A stretch of 64,000 nt of DNA from Paraburkholderia sp. BL9I2N2 (GCF_004339745.1 NZ_SMGP01000003.1:620001-684000), one strand, 5' to 3'; shown: positions 53,948-63,265, counted from the stretch's first letter. The notes: generated by a model from the sequence alone, not told the origin. Translations and numbers: made by a program.

Positions 53948-54184
53948 ATGACTGAGAAGGGCAGAGCGATTCCGCATAAGGTCGTGAGCGCAGCCGTGGA
54001 CGGTGTAACACCGTCTCGAGCATGGCGGCAGCACCTTGGGCTGAAACAAGCAGAAGTCGCTGCGCGCATGGGCATCAGTCAACCGGCCTACTCGCAACTG
54101 GAAACGAAAGAGCGCCTAAGCAACTCTTCGCGTGAAAAGATTGGAGCCGCACTCGGTATCACGGCGGATCAACTGGACTTTTGA
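53948..54184 (+). CDS. Xre-family helix-turn-helix regulator, probably shortened at the N-terminus
   Basis: A 78-aa protein with the Xre helix-turn-helix (LGLKQAEVAARMGISQPAYS). The same frame reads protein-like before the ATG (LTAVAILKAAGDLDRAR, then MTEKGRAIPHK) but contains a TGA at about 53890. Relatives continue through that point, so the gene has either lost its N-terminus or restarts at 53948. Such proteins often serve as antitoxins or phage-type repressors. No toxin gene is recognised beside it. Confidence 0.65.
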   Translation: MTEKGRAIPHKVVSAAVDGVTPSRAWRQHLGLKQAEVAARMGISQPAYSQLETKERLSNSSREKIGAALGITADQLDF

Positions 54185-54340
54185 CGGATCGGGCGGTCGG
54201 GAAGTTCGTACAGTGAAGGAAATGCTTGCGTTGCGCGAGCGGGGACATACTGTGGAAGTGGTCTGTCCTCGCGGCGCCCAGATTGGCGTGCGCTCGGCCG
54301 AGCTTGGCTTCGCGGTGCACCACGCGTGCCTTGCGGCTTG
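54185..54340 (+). pseudogene. Glycosyltransferase family 4 fragment
   Basis: The reading VKEMLALRERGHTVEVVCPR then GAQIGVRSAELGFAVHH matches the N-terminal Rossmann part of GT4 glycosyltransferases (sugar acceptor side). It has no start and stops making sense after 54330. From there to 54719 I see no gene. Confidence 0.65.
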
Positions 54341-54719
54341 CGCATTTCCGGGTAGCAGATCCACTCCGACGGATTACAACCGGCGGCGAGCTGTCGTTAA
54401 GGTTGGGCGACCACCTTGGCACGTGTTCGGGGCGCCGATGGATCGTACGACTGCTTGCGCTCTCCCCGCGGGGGCGAAGACCAGATACGACATGCCGACA
54501 AGCGCACCCGAAGCGAGCCGGAGGAAGGTATTAACACCTGGGCCTTCCAGAAAGGATCGACCTCTATTAGCCGCTGAACAGACCCTTTGCGACCTGAAAC
54601 GCCGCGTCCCGAAGCGGAGCGCGGGTACACTGGATGTATGACGCCATGCTCCCACCAGGTGAGTGCTGTCATCGTCGCTCCAGGCGTAGCATCGAACCAG
54701 TCCACGACATCTATTGCGC

Positions 54720-56384
54720 ATGTTAAACGACCTCTGGTACAAAAACGCGATCGTCTACTGCCTGTCGGTGGGCACCTACATGGATGCGAATGGCGACGGC
54801 GTCGGCGATTTTCAGGGTTTGATGCGCCGGCTCGATTACCTGCAGGGCCTCGGCATCACGACGCTCTGGCTGATGCCGTTCCAGCCTTCGCCGGGCCGCG
54901 ATAACGGCTACGACATTTCCGACTACTACAACGTCGATCCCCGCTATGGCACCCTCGGCGACTTTGCCGAGTTCACGCACGCGTGCCGGCAACGCGGTCT
55001 GCGGGTAATGATCGATCTGGTAGTGAACCACACGTCCGATCAGCACGCGTGGTTTCAGAGCGCGCGCCGCGACCCGGAATCACAGTACCGAGCCTGGTAC
55101 GTGTGGTCGAAGAAGAAGCCCGCGAACGCAACAGACGGCATTGTGTTCCCCGGCGTGCAGAAATCCACATGGACTTACGACAAGGAAGCAGCCCTTTGGT
55201 ATTTCCACCGCTTCTACGACTTCCAGCCTGACCTGAACACGGCGAACCCGCACGTTCAGGCGGAACTGCTGAAGATCATGGGCTTCTGGATCCAACTCGG
55301 GGTATCAGGTTTCCGTATGGACGCCGTGCCCTTCGTGATCGCGACCAAAGGCCCACAGGTGCGGCAGCCCGTCGAGCAATACGACATGTTGCGGACCTTC
55401 CGCGAGTTCCTCCAATGGCGTAAGGGCGACGCGATCATCCTCGCCGAAGCAAACGTTCTGCCCGACACCGACATGCAGTATTTCGGCGACGAGGGCGAGC
55501 GTCTGCAGATGATGTTCAACTTTCAGGTCAATCAAGCCACGTTCTATACGATGGCGAGCGCAGACACTGCACCGCTCAGGAAGGCGCTTCGCGCAACAAA
55601 ACCGCGCCCGGCGACAGCGCAATGGGGCGTGTTCCTGCGCAATCACGACGAACTCGACCTGGGACGTCTCACGCCGGAGCAGCGCGAGACCGTATTCGCC
55701 GCATTCGGGTCGGCGCCTGACATGCAACTCTATGACCGCGGCATTCGCCGAAGGCTCGCGCCAATGCTCAACGGGGACCGGCGCCGCCTCGAACTCGCGT
55801 ATAGCGTAATGCTCACGTCACCGGGCACACCGGTCTTTCGTTACGGCGATGAGATCGGCATGGGTGACGATCTACGCCTGCCGGAGCGTGAATGCGCGCG
55901 CACGCCGATGCAGTGGTCGACCGAGCCGCACGGCGGTTTCACGAAGCATCCAAAGCCGGCCGCGCGGGTCATTTCAGGCGGGCCATACGGCTTTGAACGC
56001 GTGAACGTCGCGAGCCAGCGCCGCGATCCGGATTCGCTGCTGAACTGGATGGAACGCCTGATCCGCATGCGCCGCGAAGTGCCGGAGATCAGCTGGGGAG
56101 ACTTCTCGATCCTGCGGATATCGCGTAAGGACGTGCTCGGCTTACGCTACGACTGGCGCAATAATTCGGTGGTGTGTCTGCATAACTTCAGCGCGACCGC
56201 ATGCACGGTCAGTTTCAAAACCGGGACCGGCGATCCAGGCGACGCGCGGCTCGTCAACCTGCTCTCCGACGAACACAGTCAGGCCGATGTAACCGGACGG
56301 CACACGGTGGTGCTCGAGCCCTATGGCTATCGCTGGTATCGCGTGGGAGGTCTCGACTATCTGCTCAAACGCAGCGAGGTCTAG
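54720..56384 (+). CDS. Alpha-amylase family (GH13) enzyme, trehalose-synthase-like
   Basis: A 554-aa cytoplasmic GH13 enzyme. The conserved regions are DLVVNHTS, FRMDAVPF with nucleophile Asp201, ILAEANV with acid/base Glu243, and LRNHDELD with His309 and Asp310. It starts WYKNAIVYCLSVGTYMDANG and follows the layout of trehalose synthase (TreS) and related glucanotransferases, but lacks the maltokinase extension. The ATG at 54720 is inside a longer TTG frame. Likely action is on maltose, trehalose or a short glucan. In Burkholderiales such genes often sit in osmotic/heat stress loci like the one that follows. Confidence 0.88.
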   Translation: MLNDLWYKNAIVYCLSVGTYMDANGDGVGDFQGLMRRLDYLQGLGITTLWLMPFQPSPGRDNGYDISDYYNVDPRYGTLGDFAEFTHACRQRGLRVMIDLVVNHTSDQHAWFQSARRDPESQYRAWYVWSKKKPANATDGIVFPGVQKSTWTYDKEAALWYFHRFYDFQPDLNTANPHVQAELLKIMGFWIQLGVSGFRMDAVPFVIATKGPQVRQPVEQYDMLRTFREFLQWRKGDAIILAEANVLPDTDMQYFGDEGERLQMMFNFQVNQATFYTMASADTAPLRKALRATKPRPATAQWGVFLRNHDELDLGRLTPEQRETVFAAFGSAPDMQLYDRGIRRRLAPMLNGDRRRLELAYSVMLTSPGTPVFRYGDEIGMGDDLRLPERECARTPMQWSTEPHGGFTKHPKPAARVISGGPYGFERVNVASQRRDPDSLLNWMERLIRMRREVPEISWGDFSILRISRKDVLGLRYDWRNNSVVCLHNFSATACTVSFKTGTGDPGDARLVNLLSDEHSQADVTGRHTVVLEPYGYRWYRVGGLDYLLKRSEV

Positions 56385-56456
56385 CAGGCGGCTTCGTGTT
56401 CCCCGGGCGCTTGGAGTAGGATGGTCATGTACACCTAACCACTAGGAAGGGGGACC

Positions 56457-56699
56457 ATGACTACCTGTCAGCAATGTGGTGGCCAAGGAAAAATCAAGTG
56501 CGAAAAATGTGGCGGGACGGGAAAAGTGCAGATAACTGAAATCGAGACTGTTTCAGACATGTCTTACACGTCCAACACCATCACGTGCCCAAAATGCGAC
56601 GGAGGGCGGTGGCAGCTCTGCACACGATGTTACGGTTCCGGGGAAGTCCATGATAGCGAGACCTCCGATATTTTCGACCCCGAAGGCAGAGATACCTAA
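56457..56699 (+). CDS. DnaJ-type zinc finger protein, 80 aa
   Basis: The sequence has four CxxC units in the DnaJ cysteine-rich arrangement: CQQCGGQGKI, CEKCGGTGKV, CPKCDGGRW and CTRCYGSGEV. Two zinc ions should bind. It lacks the J domain and C-terminal substrate domains, so it is a stand-alone finger. A strong AAGGGGGACC site precedes the ATG. A role in protein folding or thiol chemistry is suggested by the fold and by the heat-shock genes nearby, but is not shown. Confidence 0.85.
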   Translation: MTTCQQCGGQGKIKCEKCGGTGKVQITEIETVSDMSYTSNTITCPKCDGGRWQLCTRCYGSGEVHDSETSDIFDPEGRDT

Positions 56700-57179
56700 T
56701 TTCCTCAGGAGAGCAGGAGCGCTGGCAAGGGGCAGAGGAAAGGACCCCAGCCGGCGCTTTACCGTGACCCAAAGTCCGGCGCGACCTGGAGTGGGCGTGG
56801 TCCGGCGCCGGCCTGCTAGCCGGTGCAAAAGACCGGATGAAGTTCTTGATTGAAGGTATTAGCGGAGTTGCGGATTCCGCCGCCGCGAGCAAACCGAAAG
56901 CCGTCGCGACCAAACCCGCGACAAAAAAGATGGCCGCAGTGAAGAATGCTTCTCATCGGGCGCTTCTCACTGAGAGGGCGGCGCTGCCTTGATGCCTCGG
57001 CCGGATTCGCATCCTCTGCGGCACCGAGCGTCGGCCTGGACGAGGCATTCGCTTCGAGCATATCCGCGAGGTGAAGCAGCAACTCCCGCCTGTCGAATAG
57101 GTCGCCCGTCGCACCTATCCTCACACGTTGCGTACCTGAAAATGTTCCGTGTCGGCGCTCCACCTCGTTCCGGCGCACC
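56700..57179. other. Stretch without a supported gene
   Basis: Overlapping frames on both strands lack starts or families. The end is the probable 3' region of the 56-aa gene on the minus strand. Confidence 0.45.
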
Positions 57180-57350
57180 TTATGCCGACGCGTCTTCGTC
57201 GACCAATGGGTCATCGTCCTCTGACTGCAAGACCGGAGCAGCGCTGTCGGGCACTGGCGGACCAGACGACTTCGACGTGCCTCCTGGTCGGTCATCTTTG
57301 TCATCATCGCGGCGCGTCTCATGTGTCTGTGCCCTTCGACGATTCATCAT
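57180..57350 (-). CDS. Small hydrophilic protein, 56 aa
   Basis: It starts MMNRRRAQTHETRRDDDK after a good CGGAGGAAACC site and ends EDDDPLVDEDASA. It is highly charged, with a basic head and acidic tail, and is likely disordered. No family is named. Similar small charged proteins are common in stress loci of this group, but that is impression only. Confidence 0.55.
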   Translation of the reverse strand: MMNRRRAQTHETRRDDDKDDRPGGTSKSSGPPVPDSAAPVLQSEDDDPLVDEDASA

Positions 57351-57457
57351 GGTTTCCTCCGTGAAGAAGTCAGCGGCCCGCTGTATTGGGTCCTGCCGGC
57401 GCGGCTATCCGGCAGGCGGCGGCCGCTTCAGTATGCCGCCTGTCGAGGACAGCACTG

Positions 57458-57928
57458 TTAAATGTCAGTCACGTCCCCATTGCTAGCAGAGCGGGTAGCA
57501 GACCAGTACGGGTCCCGGTTGTAGTACTGATGGACCGTGGCGCCCCATTGCGCATCCGCCATGGACGGCCAGTGGTCTTTGTCGAAACCGGGCTCGTTCT
57601 TGATTTGTTCGGCCGTTATGTCGACGAAGAAGCACTTTTCGTCGGTGTCCAGCGTCAACGCGCTCCACGGAATGGCGTGCAGCGTGCTGCCCATACCTAA
57701 AAAGCCGCCCTCTGCGAGAACAGCGTATGCGACGCGGCCGCTGCGCACGTCGAGCATGATGTCTGATATTTTTCCAATATGTTCTCCATCAGACGACATC
57801 ACCTTGGTGCCATCCAGGGTTGAGGCGGCCATTACATCCGGCCCCGGCCCATCGCCGATTCCGCCGCCAACTATGTCCGCACCTGTGCCACCTGTCTGGG
57901 ACTGCGTTTGGGGGTCAAGGATTGTCAT
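57458..57928 (-). CDS. PRC-barrel domain protein
   Basis: A 156-aa protein with a PRC-barrel at about residues 32-110 (MAASTLDGTKVMSSDGEHIG, ISDIMLDVRSGRVAYAVLAE, LHAIPWSALTLD). The Gly/Thr/Gln-rich head is flexible and the tail (HQYYNRDPYWS) is conserved in Burkholderiales relatives. PRC barrels are small beta barrels that mediate protein contacts. Members in this group are often induced by stress, with an unknown biochemical role. Confidence 0.87.
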   Translation of the reverse strand: MTILDPQTQSQTGGTGADIVGGGIGDGPGPDVMAASTLDGTKVMSSDGEHIGKISDIMLDVRSGRVAYAVLAEGGFLGMGSTLHAIPWSALTLDTDEKCFFVDITAEQIKNEPGFDKDHWPSMADAQWGATVHQYYNRDPYWSATRSASNGDVTDI

Positions 57929-58392
57929 GGCCTACTCCTGAAAAGGTGGATGCCTCTGGACGCGCAACGCGCATGCCACGACGCTGTTCGCGGCTCGCGT
58001 GCGGTGCTCGCGATGGCTGCCTGCTGGCTCGTGCCCCGACAGTCGAAGTCCACGGTTCAGCAGGGCTTAACCCGGCCAGCAGACTGATATGCCATCCGCC
58101 CGTCGCCTGTGGACAATCTCTTCTCGCAGCGCACTTCCGTTCCGTAGACGAGATGTCGTCCGCCTTGAAACAGCAGCGGAACCTCCTTTTGTGCGGCGGC
58201 GCGGCATCCGCGCGTCAGCGCGCGGGCCGTGCGATGTTCGCAATAGTTCCTGGGGGACGGCGAACGGCGAAGGCTGAAATCGAGGTACCTTTGCGAGGGC
58301 CAGCAGCGGCACGGGAATTGCGCGATTCAACGCAGCGAGGGCTGCGCCGACCCGGGTCGCAACCGGTCGCTTTGCACACGAGGGAGACCATC

Positions 58393-58692
58393 ATGCGAGT
58401 TGCTACGAAAGGTTTAGTGTTATCGGCATTCGTTTTGAGTCTGTCTGGCATCGCCTATGCGCAGGGTGCGGGCACAACTGGTGGTGGGGGCGCTGGTGCG
58501 GGCCAGGGTGGCACTGGAATGGGAACGCCGAATGCAACCGGAACGACGGAGTCACCGTCTGGCGCATCCGGCGCAAACACGATGGGGAAGTCCGGCGACA
58601 TGTCGCAAAAGCAGATGAAGCCCAATACGCAGAAGAAGGGTGGAATGGACGCACCTGCTTCCGAGGGTGGCGGCATGAAGAAGACCTACTGA
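58393..58692 (+). CDS. Exported Gly-rich low-complexity protein, 99 aa
   Basis: A signal peptide (LVLSAFVLSLSGIAYA, cut before QGAG) is followed by Gly/Thr/Ser repeats (GTTGGGGAGAGQGG) and a Lys/Met-rich end. The ATG follows AGGGAGACCATC. The mature part should be disordered and periplasmic or secreted. Function unknown; such proteins are frequent in Burkholderia stress regions. Confidence 0.75.
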   Translation: MRVATKGLVLSAFVLSLSGIAYAQGAGTTGGGGAGAGQGGTGMGTPNATGTTESPSGASGANTMGKSGDMSQKQMKPNTQKKGGMDAPASEGGGMKKTY

Positions 58693-58916
58693 CGGCGGTG
58701 CTGCTGCAGAAGCGTCCCGCGTAAATTGCAAGGTCAAGGTCCGGAGCGTTATCCGGTAGCGTGACGCAACCGGATAGCATCCGGCACGTCGGGGTCGGCC
58801 CGTAGTGACCACGGAAGGGCGCGCCGCCGCTGCGCCGCCGAACGGCTCGTCGGCAAGAGTTATGACTCCGCCGGGCGGTCGACGGCGCGGCTCTTCTCTT
58901 CAGCGTCCGTTTTCCA

Positions 58917-59093
58917 TCACTTGGGCACCCGGCTCTTTGCTTCAGTTCCGTTTTCGCCCGCAGTCTCTTCTTCGTCTATCTGGGCCTTGGCCTGCTCCCA
59001 ATATTCGTCGGCGCGTCCCTCGACGCTACCGTCTTTTTCCCAGAGCTCATAGGCCCGCACGCGAATCTGTTCTTCCCGCGAAACGTTGTCCAT
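58917..59093 (-). CDS. DUF2934 protein, 58 aa
   Basis: The reading SREEQIRVRAYELWEKDG then SVEGRADEYWEQAQAQI is the DUF2934 signature (RxxAYxLWExxGxPxGxxxxxWxxA), with Glu-rich ends. GGAGAG precedes the ATG at 59093. The family is small, helical and of unknown function, commonly found beside Hsp20 and PRC-barrel genes. Confidence 0.85.
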   Translation of the reverse strand: MDNVSREEQIRVRAYELWEKDGSVEGRADEYWEQAKAQIDEEETAGENGTEAKSRVPK

Positions 59094-59309
59094 TGCAATC
59101 TCTCCAGTAGATTATTCACGAACAGCTACGCATATTGTCGCCCGGCCTCCTGGACCACTCGCCAAGTTTTGGAGACGACCGGCCGCTCGCTGGTCTCGCG
59201 AACTTCGACACAATCTCCTTCAGGCCGGCGGGGGCGCCGGACGGTCGACCGGGCGACGCCCAACAGGAAGCATGTTCCTTGCGCACAACCGAACGCCAGC
59301 CGTCAGGCG

Positions 59310-60029
59310 TCAACGGGCAGGACTGTTGGTACGTGTGCCCCCACTTCCGCGTGCGGCGCGTACTGCGGCGTCGCTGGACGAGCCGCCTCCTTCCTCGTAA
59401 AGGGGTTGATGGCGAAAGCCGAGACTGCCGGACCCCAGAGCGATGATTGCGCCCACGACAAGCGCGGCGAACGAAAACCACGTCGCGCGAGCGACGGCAC
59501 GGGCAGCGGTATCTGCCGCCTGGCGTGCGTTCTGCTCGGCTTGCGGGCTCGACGCTACCGATGCTGCGGACGCGACCACGCTCTGAACCTGTTGTCTGAC
59601 CGAGTCGACCACCGGGTTGCCGCCGGGCGCCTGGCCCTGCGCGGCCCCCACAGTCGCGCCCGCCGTGGCGACGTTGCCGGCAACGCTGACAGCACCCCCG
59701 ACGAGGGACGCCATGCCGTACACAACAAAAAGAATCATGACTGCCCACGCGAGCACGCCGTGCAGCCATCCGAGGACAGGTGCGCATCGACCAGCGAGAT
59801 ACGAACCGGTGAAGACCGCAACGACCGTCGTGACAATCATCCAGACGCCTGAGCCAAAACCGAATGCGCGCATCGGGTCGGGCTGCGATAGCGGAGACAG
59901 GAGTGTTGCGCCGATGGCTGTCCCGAGCACGCTGAGGACGAGATAGACAATGAGTGACAGGATTACGCCGGCGAAAATGGCACCCCATGACACGCGAGGC
60001 AGGCCGGTTTGAGTGGCAAGAATCTGCAT
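59310..60029 (-). CDS. Membrane protein with four predicted segments, 239 aa
   Basis: Hydrophobic segments are seen near residues 15-40, 60-85, 90-120 and 185-205, with a long polar Ala/Gln-rich loop (AQGQAPGGNPVVDSVRQQVQ and following) between the third and fourth. GGGAGACGCC precedes the ATG. It resembles uncharacterised membrane proteins of Burkholderiales stress regions. No transport or enzyme motif is visible. Confidence 0.7.
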   Translation of the reverse strand: MQILATQTGLPRVSWGAIFAGVILSLIVYLVLSVLGTAIGATLLSPLSQPDPMRAFGFGSGVWMIVTTVVAVFTGSYLAGRCAPVLGWLHGVLAWAVMILFVVYGMASLVGGAVSVAGNVATAGATVGAAQGQAPGGNPVVDSVRQQVQSVVASAASVASSPQAEQNARQAADTAARAVARATWFSFAALVVGAIIALGSGSLGFRHQPLYEEGGGSSSDAAVRAARGSGGTRTNSPAR

Positions 60030-60212
60030 GATGGCGTCTCCCAGGTTGAAGGCTGTTCAAACGCGGTCTCAACAACTAAGAAATCCGAAGCTTCGACCGC
60101 GCAATAGCCACGCAACAGGCGTTCCCGGGAGACTTGGACAGCACAAACGGCGTCACGGTCCGGCTCCCCGTAGGCGCACATCGTAAGTGGATTGCGCGAC
60201 GGTTTTGGCGGC

Positions 60213-60444
60213 ATCTGACCCTGCAGGCGGTGATCGATGCGAACGTCGATAACCTCGAGGAGGAAGCCGACGAGGCGATCGTTGAAGCGAAGGCCGAATT
60301 CAATGAAGCGGTCGGCAGCATTCTGGGCGTGTAGCAACGCATGAACCCGATCGTTCCGTCTGCACGGGCGGCGTCTGTGCCTGCGCTGGTCGATGCAGCG
60401 GGTGAACGGGCCGGTATCCGCTTTCAGGAGTTCTTCGCGTCGGC
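60213..60444 (+). repeat. 232-bp direct repeat, copy 2
   Basis: Matches 2391-2622. Here the repeat joins unrelated DNA on its left, while on its right the recombinase gene continues to its end. In copy 1 the reverse holds: the left gene is whole and the recombinase is cut. Confidence 0.95.
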
Positions 60445-61290
60445 AATCCGCAATCCGCGCCGCGCATATGCGCGTGCGGCCGCGGACTTCCTCGCCTGGT
60501 GTGCCGGTGCCGGCGTGACGTCGATCACCGCGGTGCAGCCGCTGCATGTCGCGAGCTGGATCGAACTGCAGCCGCAGACGTTATCGGCGCCGACCGTCAA
60601 GCAGCGGCTGGCGGCAATCCGCCACCTGTTCGACTGGCTCGTGATCGGCCAGATCATCCCGCACAACCCGGCCGCTTCGGTGCGCGGACCTTCCCACACC
60701 ACGAAAAAAGGCAGGGCGCCGGTGCTCGATGCCACCGAGGCGCGGCAGCTGCTCGACAGCATCGATGTCAGCACGCCGATCGGCCTGCGCCACCGCGCGC
60801 TGATTGCGCTAGTGTTTTCGTTCGCGCGGGTCGGCGCGGCGCTGGCAATGCGCGTCGACGACGTCTACGTGCAGCAGCGGCGCCTGGGGGTGCGTTTGCG
60901 TGAGAAAGGTGGCAGGCAGCACGAGATGCCCTGTCATCACACGCTCGAGGCGTACCTGCATGCGCACCTCGACGGCACCGGCATCGCCAGTGACTCGAAA
61001 GGGCCGCTGTGCCGCACGAACCGGCGCGGCACCGGGCAGCTGAACGCCACGCCGCTGCCGCAGGCGAACGCGTATGCGTGGTGCGGCGGCGCGCGATCGC
61101 CGCTGGCATCGGTATGGCGATCGGTAATCACACGTTCCGTGCGACCGGCATCGCCGCTTACCTGAAGAGCGGTGGCACGCTGCAAAATGCCGCGGCGATG
61201 GCAAATCATGCGTCGACGCGTACCACGCAGCTCTATGACCGGCGTCGGGAGGACATCAGCCTGGACGAGGTGGAGCGGATTCGGCTGTAA
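60341..61290 (+). pseudogene. Tyrosine recombinase / integrase with one frameshift
   Basis: About 316 codons in two frames. The N-terminal core-binding part (RAYARAAADFLAWCAGAGV) and the first catalytic region (FARVGAALAMRVDDV) lead to NAYA near 61075. There a base appears to be missing (GCG-TGG where MVRRR is expected). The second frame then carries the rest: IGNHTFRATGIAAYL with HxxR, ANHASTRTTQLYDRRR with the tyrosine nucleophile. The gene is inactive unless the shift is bypassed. Its first 35 codons are duplicated at 2.5 kb. Confidence 0.88.
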
Positions 61291-61318
61291 TATTGCAGCG
61301 CGGTTTATCGGCCAATGG

Positions 61319-61552
61319 TTAACGCCGTGGCTCGACCGGCGTGGCGGTGACGTTGATCTGATCCGGCAGCAGGGCCGGCACGGCCGCGATCACCGCGTCA
61401 AGCTGCGGCGCGCAAACCTTGCGTTCTTTCATCGTGGTGCCGACCAGCACGTCGTACATCTTCTCGTCCGGGCAGACGACCTTGATCAGTCGCGCACGCG
61501 CGCTCATGTTATTGTCGATCGCAATGCGGACGATTTCCACCACGGTGCGCAT
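61319..61552 (-). CDS. Hypothetical protein, 77 aa
   Basis: It starts MRTVVEIVRIAIDNNMSARA after GAGGAAAGG and contains RLIKVVCPDEKMYDVLVGTT. It reads like a compact soluble alpha/beta domain, with no family recognised. It faces the recombinase gene and follows the tRNA on the same strand. Confidence 0.5.
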   Translation of the reverse strand: MRTVVEIVRIAIDNNMSARARLIKVVCPDEKMYDVLVGTTMKERKVCAPQLDAVIAAVPALLPDQINVTATPVEPRR

Positions 61553-61712
61553 CCTTTCCTCGAAAAGCCCTTTGTCGAGCGCAGCCGCAAGCGGTGCCGG
61601 CCCAGAGTGAGCCAGTCAGTATCGAATACCATGATGTCGTCCGTTCAGAGTCGCGCTGCGTCGGAATGATATCGTGGGTGTAATGGTGGATGCAGTCTTT
61701 GATGCCGGCTTG

Positions 61713-61785
61713 TGGGTCGTACTGGATTCGAACCAGTGACCAACGGATTAAAAGTCCGCTGCTCTACGTCCTGAGCTAACGACCC
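61713..61785 (-). tRNA. tRNA-Lys (anticodon TTT), unusual D loop
   Basis: On the minus strand it folds with acceptor GGGTCGT / ACGACCC, anticodon loop CTTTTAA and T arm ACTGG-TTCGAAT-CCAGT. The D loop is AGGACGTA where the usual sequence is AGTCGGTA, so the conserved G18 is replaced by C. The CCA end is not encoded. It could be a functional accessory copy or a decaying one. It lies 400 bases from the recombinase gene. Confidence 0.85.
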
Positions 61786-61828
61786 GAGCGACTCCCATTC
61801 ATTTGCCTCGCGAGCGTTACCCCCGATG

Positions 61829-62392
61829 CTAGCCAATATCGATCGTGCGGCTCGCGGATCGCGGCGGTTCCTGTTTCGGCACGGTCAACGTAAGCACGCC
61901 CTTGTCAAACTTTGCGAGAGCGTGGTCGGGATCAGCATTTTCCGGCATCGGGATCGTGCGCGTGAAGGCCCCATATGCGCGCTCAAGCCGATAGCAGCCA
62001 TCCTCCTCGCTGTGCACATCCTGCTTTTTCTCGCCGCGCAATACCAACGCGCCGTCCTCGACGCTAACCGTCAGATCCTCCCGCTCCATGCCTGGCAGTT
62101 CGACGGTCACGCGCAGTATCTTCCCCTCGTCCACGACGTCGATGCGCGGCTGGAAACGCGATGAACTGAAGTCGCCAAACCATCGTTCGCGCGCGCCGCG
62201 CGCTGCGAACGGATCGTGAAAGAAATCCTCCATCGCACGCCACGGATCACGGGAGAAAAGACGCGGAATGTCAGGCCACGGAACACGTGACGATTCGCTG
62301 TCAGGCCCGCTTTGCGCGCTGTCCGTGTCCTGCTTGCCTGCTGAGCCGCGGAGAAATCTGAAAGGGTTCCACTTTTTCAGGTCGGGGTTCAT
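61829..62392 (-). CDS. Small heat-shock protein (Hsp20 family), 187 aa
   Basis: The alpha-crystallin domain covers about residues 80-180 (FQPRIDVVDEGKILRVTVEL, PGMEREDLTVSVEDGALVLR, AFTRTIPMPENADPDHALAK, FDKGVLTLTVPK). The start at 62392 follows GAGGAGCATACG; the longer frame to 62533 lacks support. It is an ATP-independent holdase that keeps unfolded proteins soluble. It is the last of three Hsp20 genes in a row on the minus strand. The N-terminal 80 residues are long and family-atypical. Confidence 0.93.
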   Translation of the reverse strand: MNPDLKKWNPFRFLRGSAGKQDTDSAQSGPDSESSRVPWPDIPRLFSRDPWRAMEDFFHDPFAARGARERWFGDFSSSRFQPRIDVVDEGKILRVTVELPGMEREDLTVSVEDGALVLRGEKKQDVHSEEDGCYRLERAYGAFTRTIPMPENADPDHALAKFDKGVLTLTVPKQEPPRSASRTIDIG

Positions 62393-62436
62393 CGTATGCT
62401 CCTCGATGATCTGACAGGAGAGCTTAATGTCCGTCA

Positions 62437-62697
62437 TTAGGCTCTCACCGCAACGTTTCTGCTCAACGTTTCTGCTGCGTTCCCGGACTCGCCCGGGCGG
62501 CCGCCGTTGCCGGGCTTCAGCGCTCGCGGACACACCGTTTGCAGGGCTGCGGCGGCACGTCGCGCTGCGTCTACCGCCCGGGTGTGACGCGGCAGATGCC
62601 AGTCGGCGAGCAGACGGGCATCGCGCCCGCTCGTGACCAAGCCGATATATCCACCATCAGCGAAGGCCGGGCCGCTTGCGAACTGACGCACCGGCAC
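62437..62697 (-). CDS. Small uncertain ORF between two Hsp20 genes
   Basis: A GTG-started frame of 86 residues (FASGPAFADGGYIGLVTSGR, DAARRAAAALQTVC). The pattern faintly recalls small DUF982-like proteins but the similarity is too weak to name. Other frames overlap. It is kept because it fills the gap within the heat-shock gene row. Confidence 0.3.
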   Translation of the reverse strand: MPVRQFASGPAFADGGYIGLVTSGRDARLLADWHLPRHTRAVDAARRAAAALQTVCPRALKPGNGGRPGESGNAAETLSRNVAVRA

Positions 62698-62833
62698 GGC
62701 GCATCTTCTGCTCGTTTATCTGCATCACCCTTCCTCCATGACGTTCTGTTTCCACACCTCCACGAACCGGGCGGTGGCGACCTCGCAGCCGCCACCGGTT
62801 TTTCTCCTGTCATCGTTGCCGGTCTTTGCGGGC

Positions 62834-63241
62834 TCAGTTCGTCTGCACCTCGATCCGGCGCGGGCGTGCTTCGTCGCGACGCGGAATTGTCAGCTTCAGC
62901 ACGCCGTCCTGCAGATTCGCATCGATCTTCGATGTGTCGAAATCCGGGCTCAGCGAGAACGCGCGCGCGAAATGCGGTTCACGGATCTCGGCGTGCTGCA
63001 GCCGCAGACCGGCGGGTGTGGGCACGACCGCTTCGGCCTCGATATAAAGATTGCCGTCGTGCACCTTCACGTCGAGTTTGTCCTTCGTGACGCCTGGCAG
63101 GTCAGCCCACAGCGTGATGCCCTGGCTGTCCTCGAACACGTCCACCGCCGGTGTGAGCGTCCTCCGACGTGCTGACTGGTCGCCCTCGCGTGGTGCTACT
63201 GTTTTCTGGTCGCGTTCAGCAACCTGTGTCCTGTCGTTCAT
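62834..63241 (-). CDS. Small heat-shock protein (Hsp20 family), 135 aa
   Basis: After a charged head of about 25 residues the alpha-crystallin domain runs to the end (PAVDVFEDSQGITLWADLPG, VTKDKLDVKVHDGNLYIEAE, FARAFSLSPDFDTSKIDANL, QDGVLKLTIPR). It starts 24 bases after the neighbouring Hsp20 gene ends, so the two form an operon. The Ile-x-Val-like C-terminal motif is RRIEVQTN, which may weaken oligomer formation. Confidence 0.93.
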   Translation of the reverse strand: MNDRTQVAERDQKTVAPREGDQSARRRTLTPAVDVFEDSQGITLWADLPGVTKDKLDVKVHDGNLYIEAEAVVPTPAGLRLQHAEIREPHFARAFSLSPDFDTSKIDANLQDGVLKLTIPRRDEARPRRIEVQTN

Positions 63242-63265
63242 GGCCTGCTCCTCGAATAACTGGCA

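Noticed and set aside
61713-61785. The tRNA-Lys as attachment site flanking the 57.6-kb region
   Set aside because: I found no second copy of the tRNA 3' end near 2.4 kb; the repeat that brackets the region lies in the recombinase gene instead.
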